A DNA stretch of 49,590 bases from Cupriavidus basilensis (GCF_029335485.1 NZ_JARJLM010000532.1:1-49590), one strand, 5' to 3'; positions 10,110 through 19,290 are shown, counted from the stretch's first letter. Program-made: numbers and translations. The notes: generated from the sequence alone by a model not told the origin.

Positions 10110-11480
10110 ATGTCCACCGCCAATGCACTGCTAGAAAGCGTTCGGAAAGCCTCCGCGGGATTGATGCTCGCGGAGTTGCTTGCACAGCATCCCGACGTTG
10201 CGCGACGGACAGCACAACGCTGGATCAGCCAATTGATCGATAGTGGACAGATCAGAGCGATCGGCGAAGGGCGCGCCCGCCGTTATCTTCCAGTGAAATC
10301 GGCAGCGATTGCCCCGGCTGCCACTGAGGAAGACCGCCTCCCAAGTTACATCCCGCTTTCCGCCGACAGCCGCGATATCGTGGCGTATATCGACCAGCCG
10401 CCGGAGGCGCGGAAGCCCGTGGGTTACCAACGCGAATTTCTTGACGTCTATCGGCCCAATGTCACTTGGTATCTGTCGGAATCGCTGCGGCGTCAGCTAC
10501 ACAAGATGGGCAAGACCGCGCAGGCTGATGCACCCGCTGGAACCTATAGCAGGGCAATTCTGAACCGGCTCCTGATCGACCTATCATGGGCATCGAGCCA
10601 ATTGGAGGGGAACACCTATTCCCGGCTGGACACCCGTGAGTTGATCGAGCACGGGAAAGTCGCGCAAGGCAAGGCGGCCATTGAGACCCAGATGATCCTC
10701 AACCACAAGACTGCCATCGAGTTGCTGGTGGAGAACATCGGTACGGTCGGTTTTGACCGCTACACCTTGATGAACCTGCATAGCGCCTTGTCGGAGAACC
10801 TGTTGCCTAACCCTGCCGATGAAGGCCGGATTCGCCAGCACGCCGTGGACATTGGCCAAAGTGTTTACCGTCCCCTGTCCGCACCACAACAGATCGACGA
10901 GGCGCTGAATGTCCTGCTCGAGAAGGCGAATCAGATTGCCGATCCCTTCGAACAGTCATTCTTCGTGATGGTGCATCTGCCATACCTGCAGCCATTCGCC
11001 GATATCAACAAACGCACCTCGCGCCTGGTGGCCAATTTGCCGCTGTTCCGCGCCAACCTTTGTCCGCTCACTTTCCTCGATGTGCCGGAGCACGCTTACA
11101 GCCGCGCCATCCTCGGCATGTATGAGATGGCCCGCGTCGAGTTGCTGCGCGATCTCTATGTTTGGGCCTACGAGCGGTCGACGCAAGAGTATCTGGCCAT
11201 CAAGCAGGATCTGGCGGAACCAGATCCGCTGCGACTTGCCTGGCGTGATCTGATCAAACAAGCGATCCGGGACGTCGTGATGCAACCCAATCAGGATGCA
11301 CTAACAGTGATTCGGCAGGCGGTCATGGCAAGAGTGCCGGAAGCCGAGCGCGACAATGTGCAAGCGCTGATCGTGGAAGAGCTCCGGCGCCTGCACGAGG
11401 GTGTGCTGGCACGCTACGGCTTGCGCCCCTCGGAGCTCACCGTTTGGAAAGCAGTCCAAATGGCGGGGCCGCCCAACTGA
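10110..11480 (+). CDS. Fic-fold protein with N-terminal HTH
   Basis: 456 residues. Residues 1-65 look like a winged helix (AELLAQHPDVARRTAQRWISQLIDSGQIRAIGEGRARRYL, split here by family reading). Residues ~120-330 are the Fic domain: an inhibitory-type motif S162-x-x-x-E166-G in ASSQLEGN, and the Fic loop QPFADINKR at 294-302. In canonical Fic AMP transferases this loop begins with a catalytic histidine (HPFxxGNGR); here it is glutamine, which I recall as typical of this HTH-Fic subfamily rather than a private mutation. The transferase activity is therefore doubtful; target unknown. It has its own palindromic operator and sits alone among gene remnants, so it is probably horizontally acquired. 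Confidence 0.85.
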   Translation: MSTANALLESVRKASAGLMLAELLAQHPDVARRTAQRWISQLIDSGQIRAIGEGRARRYLPVKSAAIAPAATEEDRLPSYIPLSADSRDIVAYIDQPPEARKPVGYQREFLDVYRPNVTWYLSESLRRQLHKMGKTAQADAPAGTYSRAILNRLLIDLSWASSQLEGNTYSRLDTRELIEHGKVAQGKAAIETQMILNHKTAIELLVENIGTVGFDRYTLMNLHSALSENLLPNPADEGRIRQHAVDIGQSVYRPLSAPQQIDEALNVLLEKANQIADPFEQSFFVMVHLPYLQPFADINKRTSRLVANLPLFRANLCPLTFLDVPEHAYSRAILGMYEMARVELLRDLYVWAYERSTQEYLAIKQDLAEPDPLRLAWRDLIKQAIRDVVMQPNQDALTVIRQAVMARVPEAERDNVQALIVEELRRLHEGVLARYGLRPSELTVWKAVQMAGPPN

Positions 11481-11747
11481 TCGCATTGCCGCGGCGCGAG
11501 ATGGGAAGCACTCAGCTTTGTCTCCCCGGCGCATGGCGCAAGATCCTGCCCCGCAACGGGTAGCAATCCGGGCCGAGCACAACTACGAGCCTACGAGCCC
11601 AACTACGATGCCCTCCGTTCTCCTACACGCCGTCCCGTCGACCAGCCTTGGGCAGGCACTTTTCCCAGGCACCGACCTGCGTTCTCGGCAACTCGAAGGT
11701 AAGCGTTCAGCGAACACATCTTGACCGACGCGTGGAGTAGGTCTCGC

Positions 11748-12245
11748 ATGGTGATGCGCGGAGCCGAGGTTCGGCAGAATTCCCCTACAATACGCCCGTC
11801 GCTCGTTGCTGCGGGAGTCGACGAGGCGGCCATCAGGAAACGTGGGCGCTTCGACTACAAGCAAAATATCCGTGATCGCCATATGGAACTTCCGACACAA
11901 ATTGCTGAGGTGAGTCTCCGCCAAGATTGGCGACACGGCTCGCCCTATCCACCGCTTGGATTCCAACCCTTCGCCGAAGGTGAGTTGGGAAACGGTGACA
12001 CGTTCGGGTTGTATTGGCCGATCGGCGAAGAAGGATACGAACCTCTCGTTGTGGAAACGTGACATGACAGTTGGCAGATTCAGCCGACCTATTCATCTCT
12101 TGCGTCATTCTTGGCCGCGCATGCGAAGGCAGAGGACGAGTATCCAGATCCGCCGACAATCGAGGAAGACCGGCGCTCTCCACGTGCACTGTTTAAAGCA
12201 CCCGCAGCGTGTATCCTCTGCACTCACTGGACAACAAGGACATAA
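11748..12245 (+). pseudogene. SMI1/KNR4-like hypothetical gene with in-frame stop
   Basis: The frame encodes a recognisable small soluble protein: PPLGFQPFAEGELGNGDTFG, LYWPIGEEGYEPLVVET, then TGA at 12060-12062. The same frame continues after the stop with HDSWQIQPTYSSLASFLAA and ends at TAA 12243-12245, which is the normal continuation I expect for this type of protein (SMI1/KNR4-like, weak assignment). A single base change from a tyrosine or similar codon would explain the stop. The start is uncertain: ATG 11748, or ATG 11883 where similarity is clearer. It is followed 5 nt later by the histidine phosphatase gene. Confidence 0.55.
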
Positions 12246-12250
12246 ATACA

Positions 12251-12814
12251 GTGAACGGGGAAATCACCTTAATGCGCCATGGCCAACCGAATCTGGCCGC
12301 GTTCGGCAAGGTTTCAGCACGCGATATGAAGCGCTGGATTGAGCAATATGATCTATCCGAAATCATTGACCGGCCCGCTCCAGAAGCTAGTGTGGGGCTA
12401 GCCGCTACCGCCAAAGTGATCGTGTCGAGCAGTGCTCCCCGAGCGCTGACATCCGTTCGGGCGCTGGGTCTTCAGCCCACCCTGGTAGATGAGATGTTCT
12501 GCGAGGCGCAACTGCCCTATGGGCGATGGACACTACCGCGGCTTTCACCGTTTACATGGGCATTTATTCTCCGGATCCTATGGCTGTGCGGTTTCTCAGG
12601 GAAGGTCGAGTCTGCCCGTAAGGCCAGGATGCGGGCCAATACGGCAGCGCAACGACTTCAATCCCTTGCTGGCGAAGGGCCGGTTCTGCTGCTCGGTCAT
12701 GGATTCATGAATCGAATGATCGCCAAGCAGTTAAAGGCAGCCGGATGGACTCAGGAGAAAAGCGATGGCAACCGGTACTGGAGCGCCAAGACTTATCGGA
12801 TGAATCAGAGTTAA
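12251..12814 (+). CDS. Histidine phosphatase (phosphoglycerate-mutase fold) family protein
   Basis: About 187 residues with the histidine-phosphatase signature TLMRHGQPN near the N-terminus and the second catalytic histidine in LLLGHGFMNR; SSSAPRALTSV supplies the arginine-containing SxxxRAxxT motif. GTG 12251 has an AAGGAC element about 9 nt upstream; the frame is open to GTG 12209. The middle contains a hydrophobic stretch (FTWAFILRILWLCGF). Members remove phosphate from small molecules or proteins; the substrate here is unknown. It directly follows the stop-interrupted gene and may have shared its promoter. Confidence 0.8.
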   Translation: MNGEITLMRHGQPNLAAFGKVSARDMKRWIEQYDLSEIIDRPAPEASVGLAATAKVIVSSSAPRALTSVRALGLQPTLVDEMFCEAQLPYGRWTLPRLSPFTWAFILRILWLCGFSGKVESARKARMRANTAAQRLQSLAGEGPVLLLGHGFMNRMIAKQLKAAGWTQEKSDGNRYWSAKTYRMNQS

Positions 12815-13127
12815 GGCTACGCTGAACAAGTCGGGGGAATGGAAGCGTTCGGACTGACAAGAACGTGTTTGCCGGGAAAATGGCTCCGACGATGAGGTTT
12901 TGCCCTACCGCGCCTCAATATGGGGGGCGTTGGCGAGGCAAGCGCCCTGCATTCGCCCTTTACGGGCGGACTGCTCTCCTCAGATGGTCTCGACTCAGGC
13001 AAAGATTGGCCAGCGCCGTACACTCGCTATGATGGTTTCCTGTATTTCCACGGGCGGTGGCCGCCCCGTGTCGAACATCTGCTTTGCAATTCAGTCGGCA
13101 TCCATGCCTGCTCTCGCACGGGACGAT
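12815..13127. other. Intergenic stretch, no gene seen
   Basis: About 310 bp between the histidine phosphatase and the convergent remnant. Only short, unrecognised overlapping frames are present. A short inverted repeat occurs around 12943-12969 (GGCGAATGCAGGG-like arms on opposite strands), without a T run. Confidence 0.4.
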
Positions 13128-13757
13128 CTAGAAGAACGCGCCGGTGGGCAGCAGCGTGCCATTCAGGTAGTGGTCCCCGAGCACGCGCTCCTTGTAGAGA
13201 CGCGGATTATGCGAAGCAATGACCTTGATGTTGCGCCAGTGCCGGTCGAGCGCCGCCTGGGTGGAAACGCCGCTGCCGCTGGACACGTCGATCAGCAGGC
13301 TGGCCGGGTTGGCGGCCACCTCGTCGGTGACCACCTTGGCCTCGGAGGCAGCCACCGTGGCGGCCAGCGACAGCCGATGCGCGTCGGCGCCATGAGCGCC
13401 CTGCCAGGCAAGGTCCAGCGCTTGCACGGCGCGTTCTGTGATGGCGTGCAGGGCGCTGCGGTAAGCCGCGATACGCCCGATCGTCGCCTGGATTTCCGGT
13501 TCGTCGCACGGCCGCTGCGCCAGCGCGTGGTAATAGCTGCGGTGCCGCGCACGCACCAGGACAATGGCATCCGCCAGTATCCGGTTAACGATGCCGGTGA
13601 TGACGGTGGTCAGGTAGATCTGGTGGAAGGTGAAGCCATACAGCACGGGCCGCCCGTCATTCGCCTGGGCGGGCAGATCGTGAAGGCCCGCCTCGCTCAC
13701 GTACCCGTTGTCGAACACCGTGGTGCCCGAGCCCGTGAGCCTTTGCCCGAATCCGTC
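13128..13757 (-). pseudogene. Acyl-CoA-dehydrogenase-fold monooxygenase, C-terminal remnant
   Basis: Reads FGQRLTGSGTTVFDNGYVSE, later GFTFHQIYLTTVITGI and AKVVTDEVAANPASLL, ending GTLLPTGAFF and a stop at 13128. This is the C-terminal half of the DszC/SfnB group of flavin enzymes in the acyl-CoA dehydrogenase fold, often used to obtain sulfur from organosulfur compounds. The N-terminal half is gone: at about 13758 it is joined, in a different frame, to a fragment of an FMN monooxygenase gene on the same strand. The symmetric loss suggests one deletion between two neighbouring genes. Confidence 0.7.
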
Positions 13758-13758
13758 T

Positions 13759-14370
13759 GAAACCGTCCGCGGCCCGGCTGTCGACCCAGTGCAGGATGTC
13801 GCCGGCAACCTGCTCCGGCGTGCCTGCGATGAGCCGGTGTCCGCCGGTGATATTGCAGACCAGCGTCTGGCGCACGGTCCAATCGTTCGCGCGCGCCTCG
13901 CTGAGGATTTCCTGCCGATGCCATCGCGAGGCCACGGGCACCCGGCTTTCCGCCTGCCCGATCTTGTCGAAGGGCAGCTTTTCGCCCAGCAGCAGATCGT
14001 CTGGATCGAGCGCCAGGTGGTGCGCCAGTTCCTCGCGCAAGAATGCGTGATCGAGTTGCTCGTCCAGTTCCCGCTTGCGCCTGTGCGCCTCGGCCTCGGT
14101 GCCGCCCAGAATGGGGAACAGGCCGGGCATCACCAGCAGGTGGTCCGGATTGCGCCCGTAGCCGCGCGCCAGGGACTTCACGTCGGCGTAGAACGCCGCC
14201 CCTTTTCGATGCGGCGCTGCCCGGTGAAGAGCGCATCGGCGAAGTGCGCGCCGAAGGCCTTGCTGTCACCGGACTGCCCTGCCTGAAAGATCACGGGGCG
14301 GCCCTGCGGGGTGGCCGGGGTGGACAGCGTACCCTCGCTGCGGAAATGCGCTCCCCGGTAGCGGATCGGC
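13759..14370 (-). pseudogene. NtaA/DszA-type FMN-dependent monooxygenase, truncated and frameshifted
   Basis: Minus strand reads YRGAHFRSEGTLSTPATPQG, IFQAGQSGDSKAFGAHFAD, then after a one-base deletion near 14200 continues in another frame with VKSLARGYGRNPDHLLVMPG and ends in DILHWVDSRAADGF at about 13759. This is the central part of a class C flavin monooxygenase (nitrilotriacetate/dibenzothiophene-sulfone/alkanesulfonate type). The N-terminus is cut by an IS6-like transposase fragment at about 14375 and the C-terminus by the fusion to the acyl-CoA-dehydrogenase-like remnant. Confidence 0.75.
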
Positions 14371-14377
14371 CTCAGTT

Positions 14378-14479
14378 GTGCTGCGTTGGTACTTCCGGTT
14401 CAACCTGAGCCTGCGTGACATCAAGGCGTTGCTGTTCAAGCGCGGCGTGATCGTCAGCTACGAGAAGATCCGCCGCTCG
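14378..14479 (+). mobile_element. IS6-family transposase fragment
   Basis: About 34 codons read VLRWYFRFNLSLRDIKALL then FKRGVIVSYEKIRRS. This is the N-terminal helix-turn-helix segment of IS6-type transposases (pattern [AV]-x-W-Y-x-R-[FY]-x-L-S-x-R-D). No DDE catalytic part and no terminal repeats were found, so only a fossil remains at the breakpoint. Confidence 0.65.
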
Positions 14480-15018
14480 TCACACCACGTACGCGGGCAC
14501 TCGGCGACATCGGACTGTTGCGGCCTGCCAGGCAGGCGAGCCTTGCAGAGGTAATGACGTTTATCGAAGATGAGAAATTGTATGGATTGGTTGCGACCTG
14601 GTCGAAGTGGTGCTCCCCGCCCGCGACGGGACTCCAAGATGCCCGAAGATCGATTATCGGCATAGCATTTTGCCCAACATTATTGGCCGGTAGATTGATG
14701 GAGCATATAGTTGATGTTGAAAATCAAAGACTTACACTCCACAGGCGGTGCCGGTACGCATGCGCCGGGCGTTCTTAGCGCCGTGAGGTGTACGTCCGGA
14801 AGCCGGGCATGGGATCTGTGTTTGCTATTGGTCTGCCGTTCCCCTTGCTGGATTCGGGTTCTTTGGGGGTCCGCGGTAGCCTTCAGGTTTTCGCCCCGCC
14901 GTGAATAGTTGCGCCGCGTGGAGAGAATTTGTAGCCAACGGTCCGTGTTGAGCGGCGTGACAAAGGTCGGCAGCATTTGCCGCGGCGAGGCGTATGGAAT
15001 CCGAATCCACCCAACGAT
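14480..15018. other. Gene-free stretch leading into the palindrome array
   Basis: Open frames here (for example 14518-14778 + and 14680-14976 -) have no recognisable motifs, no good ribosome binding sites, and overlap each other on opposite strands. I call no gene. The stretch separates the IS6 fossil from the first TAGCTA motif at 15025. Confidence 0.4.
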
Positions 15019-16740
15019 ATCCGGTAGCTATCCGATAGCTTTCTCAGCTGCAAATGGAACGCTCCAGATGATCCCTGCTGAAGCCTGTCTCGCGATGCGC
15101 TCTGCAGACGCGCTGCACTCTAAATCCACTGACAAGCAGGACTGCCCTGCTCCAATGTGTGCATTCATGGACGGGACGATCGCTCGTCTGGGCCTGCTAC
15201 GAAAGACGCGCTTCCAGGGCATGCGTTGTCCTGCAAAGGAGTCCTTAAAGGCCCACTCGTCAGGGGATGCCTGGGCATGGCTATCTGGTAGCTAGCTGGT
15301 ACCATTGTTGCGCATTCTCGCCGCTGGCCGATGGCTATCTAGTAGCTACTCGATAGCTATCGACCAGAACATCGAACAGCAATCACACAATCTGCGGAGG
15401 CTAGCTAGTAGCTATCCGATACTGCTACTCCTGGATCAAAATATTAACTGGTAGCTACCATTCACAGAATCGTACGGCACACGGTGTTCTTGCGCTTTCC
15501 TAGTGACGCAAGCTAGCTCCCAGCTATCGTGCCTGTGCCATGAACAGCTGATCGCTTGTCTCACGAAGGATATCTGGTAGCTACCAAGCGCCCTATCCTC
15601 ACGAACGCTAGGATTTTCGCTCCACTGAAATTAGTCAGCAGCCATCTGATAGGTCCGCGAGACATATTCCGGCGGCCACTCCCATTGGATCTTGCCCCCT
15701 AGTGATCAGCCCCCCGCCCACCAAAACGTGGCGACGAGCGCGTCCACTATTTTGCATCATGGCGAGCCGGTGCAATTGGTAGCTACCCGCTATAACCAAC
15801 AAGCCCCTCAAAATGGTAGCTACCAGATAGCCTGATGATAGCTAGTTCAATAGCAAGCGCGTTCCTGTTTCGCCCGGCAGTGCGTTCATTCGAAGTCATC
15901 GTCTAGATAGCTATCAGATACCGCCCCGTCGTCTTGGTTACGATAGTAGCACTTTGGTATCCATATAGTACCATTGGCTATCCGGTAGCTATCAGTTACG
16001 CTGCCGGGATTCCGATTGGTAGGATATCGGCTAGCTACCAGATAGCCGATGGTTAGAGGGAATCGTGGATGTCGAGAATCGAGTTTGTGAGCCCGTGGGA
16101 AGCCACCATCATCCTGGTCCGGACCCAGATTGCAGGACTGCAAAAGCGACGCCACCATCAACGCTGGCTCGAAGCACCCTATGGAGCTCTGCCCCTCCCG
16201 CGGTGCACGTCCCAGTTCTATCAAGATCGGAGCCAGCGGCTATCCCGTACCACCGTCACTCGATCCGGCGAACGAATTATTCCAGCGGTTTAGCTAGTAG
16301 CTATCCGATAGCCACCTGAGATGCGCTCCGCCTGCCCATCATGCTGTCCTGCCTTATCGGTGAGCGCAGAGAGAGGCTTGCGATACCGCGCTCTGTGGCA
16401 CGTTGTCTCGATTCATCGCTACGTGGGATTCGCAGCTGAATGGTAGCCGCTAGCTACCATGACGGTAGCTAGTTGATCGCATTGGCCGCAACGAACACGC
16501 CTGTATTCTGAGTGGTCGAGTTCGCTCCGTGGCCGCGATGGGATAGCTTTCAGCTAGCCATGAGATAGCTGGAAGCTATCATGAGGCAGTTTGGTGACGT
16601 CGGTGACAGGGCATCATCGGCAGCTACCATTCGGGTATCATGGTAGCTATCTAGTAGCTATTGATATCTAGTAGCTATCCGCTATACTTAGGCATCTAGT
16701 TAGCCAGGCTATCCGCTAGCTACCAGATATCTAATAGCAA
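15019..16740. repeat. Array of TAGCTA-centred palindromes, candidate partition centromere
   Basis: By eye the hexamer TAGCTA occurs 22 times between 15025 and 16722, where less than one is expected by chance. Many copies extend to GGTAGCTACC or GRTAGCTATC; perfect 12-bp palindromes TGGTAGCTACCA are at 15449-15460, 15575-15586 and 15814-15825. Copies often come in pairs 7-17 bp apart (15343/15354, 15402/15409, 16291/16298, 16644/16655/16672) with flanking CAGATA or CGATA. Density is highest in the last 120 bp before parA. No protein gene fits the interval. The position directly upstream of parA and a ribbon-helix-helix gene suggests the DNA site for that partition system; an additional iteron role is possible. 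Confidence 0.8.
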
Positions 16741-16752
16741 AAAGGAATCTCG

Positions 16753-17463
16753 ATGCCGACTATCGTGTTCGTAAGCCCTAAGGGCGGAGCGGGGAAAACG
16801 ACATCATCCCTAGTCCTGGCAACCCAAATCGCGGAGCGCGGCAAGAGCGTCACTGTCATCGACGCAGACCCGAATCATCCTGTGAAGACATGGGCCGCCG
16901 AAGGTGCGGCTCCGAAGTCCATGGCGGTGATCTCGGATGTCACGGAGGAAGACATCGCCGATAGGATCGATGCAGCGGCGAAAGAGTCCGCCTTTGTGAT
17001 CGTCGACCTAGAGGGAACCGCCGCAACCATCGTCGCACACGCGATCAGCGAAGCAGACTTTGTTGTAGTGCCGACACAAGGGTCGCAACTGGACGCAGAA
17101 CAGGCTGGCAGAGCATTCCGCCTCATCCGCGCACACGAGCGCGGCATCCAAAAACACAAGCCCGACTACAAGCTTCCCTATGCTGTCTTGTTCACCAGAA
17201 CATCCGTAGCCATCCAGAGCCGCGAAACGACTCACATCCGGCGATCCTTCGCGAATGCAGGTATTCCGGTATTCAAGACCGAGTTGAACGAGCGTGCGGC
17301 CTTCAAGGCAATGTTCGCATACCGTCAGTCGCTCTCGGGCCTTAGCCGATCTGAGGTGTCAAACGTCGACAAGGCGATCGAGAACGCAGAAATGTTCGCA
17401 GGTGAGCTCCTTCAGTTCCTGCGCAAGGGCCATATGGAAGAGAAGAAGGAGGCTGCACAATGA
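16753..17463 (+). CDS. parA: ParA-type partition ATPase
   Basis: 236 residues, a small (type Ib-like, no N-terminal HTH) ParA/MinD-superfamily ATPase. The deviant Walker A KGGAGKTT is at residues 10-17 with the signature lysine; VTVIDADPN and VIVDLEG are the Walker A' and B regions; VVVPTQGSQLDAEQA follows. Such ATPases form ATP-dependent patterns on the nucleoid and move a centromere-bound partner. An AAAGGA ribosome binding site precedes ATG 16753. The stop overlaps the ATG of the next gene (ATGA), the usual parA-parB coupling. The TAGCTA array lies immediately upstream. Confidence 0.9.
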   Translation: MPTIVFVSPKGGAGKTTSSLVLATQIAERGKSVTVIDADPNHPVKTWAAEGAAPKSMAVISDVTEEDIADRIDAAAKESAFVIVDLEGTAATIVAHAISEADFVVVPTQGSQLDAEQAGRAFRLIRAHERGIQKHKPDYKLPYAVLFTRTSVAIQSRETTHIRRSFANAGIPVFKTELNERAAFKAMFAYRQSLSGLSRSEVSNVDKAIENAEMFAGELLQFLRKGHMEEKKEAAQ

Positions 17464-17792
17464 GCAGAGCGAACCCACTTGACGCCGCGCTCGATGATTT
17501 CGAGCCGCGGCCGCGAGAAGACAAGCCCCGGCCCGACCGGCAGGCGATTGAGCAAGTCGCCAAGGAAAACGGCTTTGTCAGTCGTGATGCCCGCAAGCTG
17601 GAGACGGCGGCGGCCGCGCCACCTTTGCGGCGCCAGCGTCGATTCACTACTGGCCGCAATCAGCAGATCAATATCAAGGCAACGCCCGATACGATTGCAC
17701 GCTTCAATGCTCTGGCCGAAGCTCTGAATATCCCGGCCGGCGCGCTGCTCGAGCGCGCAGTGGAAGCGCTGGAAGACAAATATAAGCGCTGA
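17460..17792 (+). CDS. Ribbon-helix-helix partition protein (ParG/StbC-like)
   Basis: 110 residues. The N-terminal half is charged, proline-rich and probably unstructured; the C-terminal half fits a ribbon-helix-helix fold: a beta strand in QQINIKAT followed by helices PDTIARFNALAEALN and PAGALLERAVEALEDK. Small RHH proteins of this kind bind tandem centromere repeats, stimulate the ParA ATPase with a flexible arginine-containing tail, and repress their own operon. It overlaps parA by 4 bp. It is the likely binder of the TAGCTA motifs; another copy follows its stop. Confidence 0.75.
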   Translation: MSRANPLDAALDDFEPRPREDKPRPDRQAIEQVAKENGFVSRDARKLETAAAAPPLRRQRRFTTGRNQQINIKATPDTIARFNALAEALNIPAGALLERAVEALEDKYKR

Positions 17793-17822
17793 TAGTTATC
17801 TGGTAGCTATCAGATACCATCT
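17793..17822. repeat. Outlying TAGCTA site after the par operon
   Basis: GATAGTTATC and GGTAGCTATCAGATACC lie directly after the RHH gene stop, matching the upstream array (hexamer at 17804). The par operon is thus flanked on both sides by the same motif. Confidence 0.65.
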
Positions 17823-17826
17823 GAAT

Positions 17827-17860
17827 CGCAAGAAAAGGGGGCGCGCCCCCTTTTCTTGCG
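17827..17860. terminator. Bidirectional terminator between par and rep genes
   Basis: A perfect 34-bp palindrome: arm CGCAAGAAAAGGGGGCG followed by its exact complement. Each strand ends its GC stem with a TTTTCTT stretch. It sits between the convergent par operon and rep gene and should terminate both. Confidence 0.85.
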
Positions 17861-17879
17861 CCTGCCGCGGGTACCGCAA

Positions 17880-19214
17880 TCACTTTGGCGTTGCAGGCTG
17901 TCCTCGGGTCCTGCTCATAAAGAGGCCAAGTTCCGTCTTCAGGGCCTTCCGCCCGAGAATGGCTGCTTCATCTGGCTCGGATTTAATCTTTGCGCGCCGT
18001 GTGGCCATCTTGAAGGTAGTTTCACGATACAGCGACGCAAGCACTTCGTCTCGTGCCGACTTGTCCAACGTCTGAAAAGACGCCAGGCCTGCGTCGACGT
18101 CCCGCTCAAGTGAACTGGCGAACTCGAGTTCGGCAGGGGCGATCAGGATCGGCTGACCAGGCTCCACCTTTTTACCAGCGGCAATCTCTCGCTCGATTTC
18201 GCTAAGCTCCCAGCCTTCCTTGATCGCGCGCATCAGGTAGGCGCCAGGCGACTTTACTCCGCCGACACGCACACGATGTTTCACCAACTCAATAGCCTTG
18301 CGAATGCGATCGTCCGTGTTGACTTCCCGGTTGCCGATGATTTCATTGAGTTGCCGCTTGCTTAGCCCGAAGCCCTTCACCAGGGTTTCGTAGAGATCCT
18401 TAAGCTCGTGCGGATGAGCGAAATCCAGGACCAGTTTGCCCTTCGCGTTATCGCGCAGCTTGAAGCGGAGAGCAGCTACACGACGCGATCCAGGCGTGGT
18501 CTTTGTCTCGAACTCTACATACAGGTCAGTCAATTCGTTGATTTGCTCCGTGCTCTTATCAAGCACGAGGCGCTTGAACTGCTTGTACTCCGTGAGCGAC
18601 TTGACGGAGTCAGCATTGACCCACTTTCGCACCACATCAAGCGGAATCCAATCCGTCGTCCCCATGAAGCGAAGCGAGCTCAACCTCTCGTACAGAATGT
18701 AGGCATAGTTGCTCAACGCAGCCGACATGCGCAACGACAGATAGGTGTAGCGCTGTGGGTCCTTGAGTTGACGCCTGATCATCTCGTCGACCTTGAATAC
18801 CACGCGTCCGCCGGAGATCCCGACCGACCCAAGCAGTGGAACGGAGGCCCACTGCGGATCGCCATCGGTCTCGTCAACAGAGACCTGTACCGATGCACTT
18901 TGGCATTCGCGCAATGCCTTCTTTAGGTGCGCCAGGTTGTTAGATGTCTCAAACTTGGCGAGCCATTTGAAATAACCCAGTTCAATATCGTAGTGCGGCA
19001 GGTCAGGATTCTCGGAGACGGTCAACCATAGCGCATTGATTGCTCTGCGAGCGAGGAGGGTGAGCGGCGAAACGTCGATCAGAACGTTAGTCTTGCGGTA
19101 GCCTATCTCACGGCTCGACTCGGTGATCGCCGTTGCAGCACCCATCTCCCCACGGACTGCGTTGAAAATGTCGAAGCCCAGTTGTTCCTGGAGGTTACGT
19201 GGGACGTCAGCCAT
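17880..19214 (-). CDS. Plasmid replication initiator, Rep_3 superfamily
   Basis: About 444 residues. The N-terminal ~240 residues fit the twin winged-helix initiator fold of Rep_3 (RepB/RepA-type) proteins: DVSPLTLLARRAINALW, VGISGGRVVFKVDEMIRRQL, YTYLSLRMSAALSNYAYILYERL, then FKRLVLDKSTEQINELTD. The C-terminal part is charged and helical. Such proteins bind iterons and recruit host DnaA/DnaB. ATG 19212-19214 is preferred; the frame also has GTG 19229. It reads toward the par operon, and its promoter region and iterons lie to the right. Confidence 0.85.
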   Translation of the reverse strand: MADVPRNLQEQLGFDIFNAVRGEMGAATAITESSREIGYRKTNVLIDVSPLTLLARRAINALWLTVSENPDLPHYDIELGYFKWLAKFETSNNLAHLKKALRECQSASVQVSVDETDGDPQWASVPLLGSVGISGGRVVFKVDEMIRRQLKDPQRYTYLSLRMSAALSNYAYILYERLSSLRFMGTTDWIPLDVVRKWVNADSVKSLTEYKQFKRLVLDKSTEQINELTDLYVEFETKTTPGSRRVAALRFKLRDNAKGKLVLDFAHPHELKDLYETLVKGFGLSKRQLNEIIGNREVNTDDRIRKAIELVKHRVRVGGVKSPGAYLMRAIKEGWELSEIEREIAAGKKVEPGQPILIAPAELEFASSLERDVDAGLASFQTLDKSARDEVLASLYRETTFKMATRRAKIKSEPDEAAILGRKALKTELGLFMSRTRGQPATPK

Positions 19215-19233
19215 AGGGGAGGGGTGCACTAGC

Positions 19234-19290
19234 GATAGTGCCGGTACTATCTATCTAAAGGTGCAATGAGTCAAGTATACGATTGCACCT
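19234..19290. promoter_or_regulatory. Rep operator region with two inverted repeats
   Basis: GATAGT (19234-19239) and ACTATC (19246-19251) form one dyad just before the rep start. AGGTGCAAT (19259-19267) and ATTGCACCT (19282-19290) form a second perfect dyad whose arms share the GGTGCAAT core of the origin iterons. Paired iteron-like half-sites in a rep promoter are typical of initiator autorepression, which I infer here. Confidence 0.65.

Noticed and set aside
14680-14976. 98-codon minus-strand frame before the palindrome array
   Set aside because: No family resemblance or ribosome binding site, and overlapped by other frames; left as gene-free DNA.
15019-16740. Possible CRISPR array in the TAGCTA region
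   Set aside because: Motifs are short palindromes with irregular spacing and no constant-length unique spacers, and no cas genes are present.
16753-17463. Complete parA as part of the Tn4371-like remnant
   Set aside because: Its sequence class and its RHH partner differ from the decayed ICE ParA at 21975-22333, and it is coupled to the Rep_3 replicon instead.
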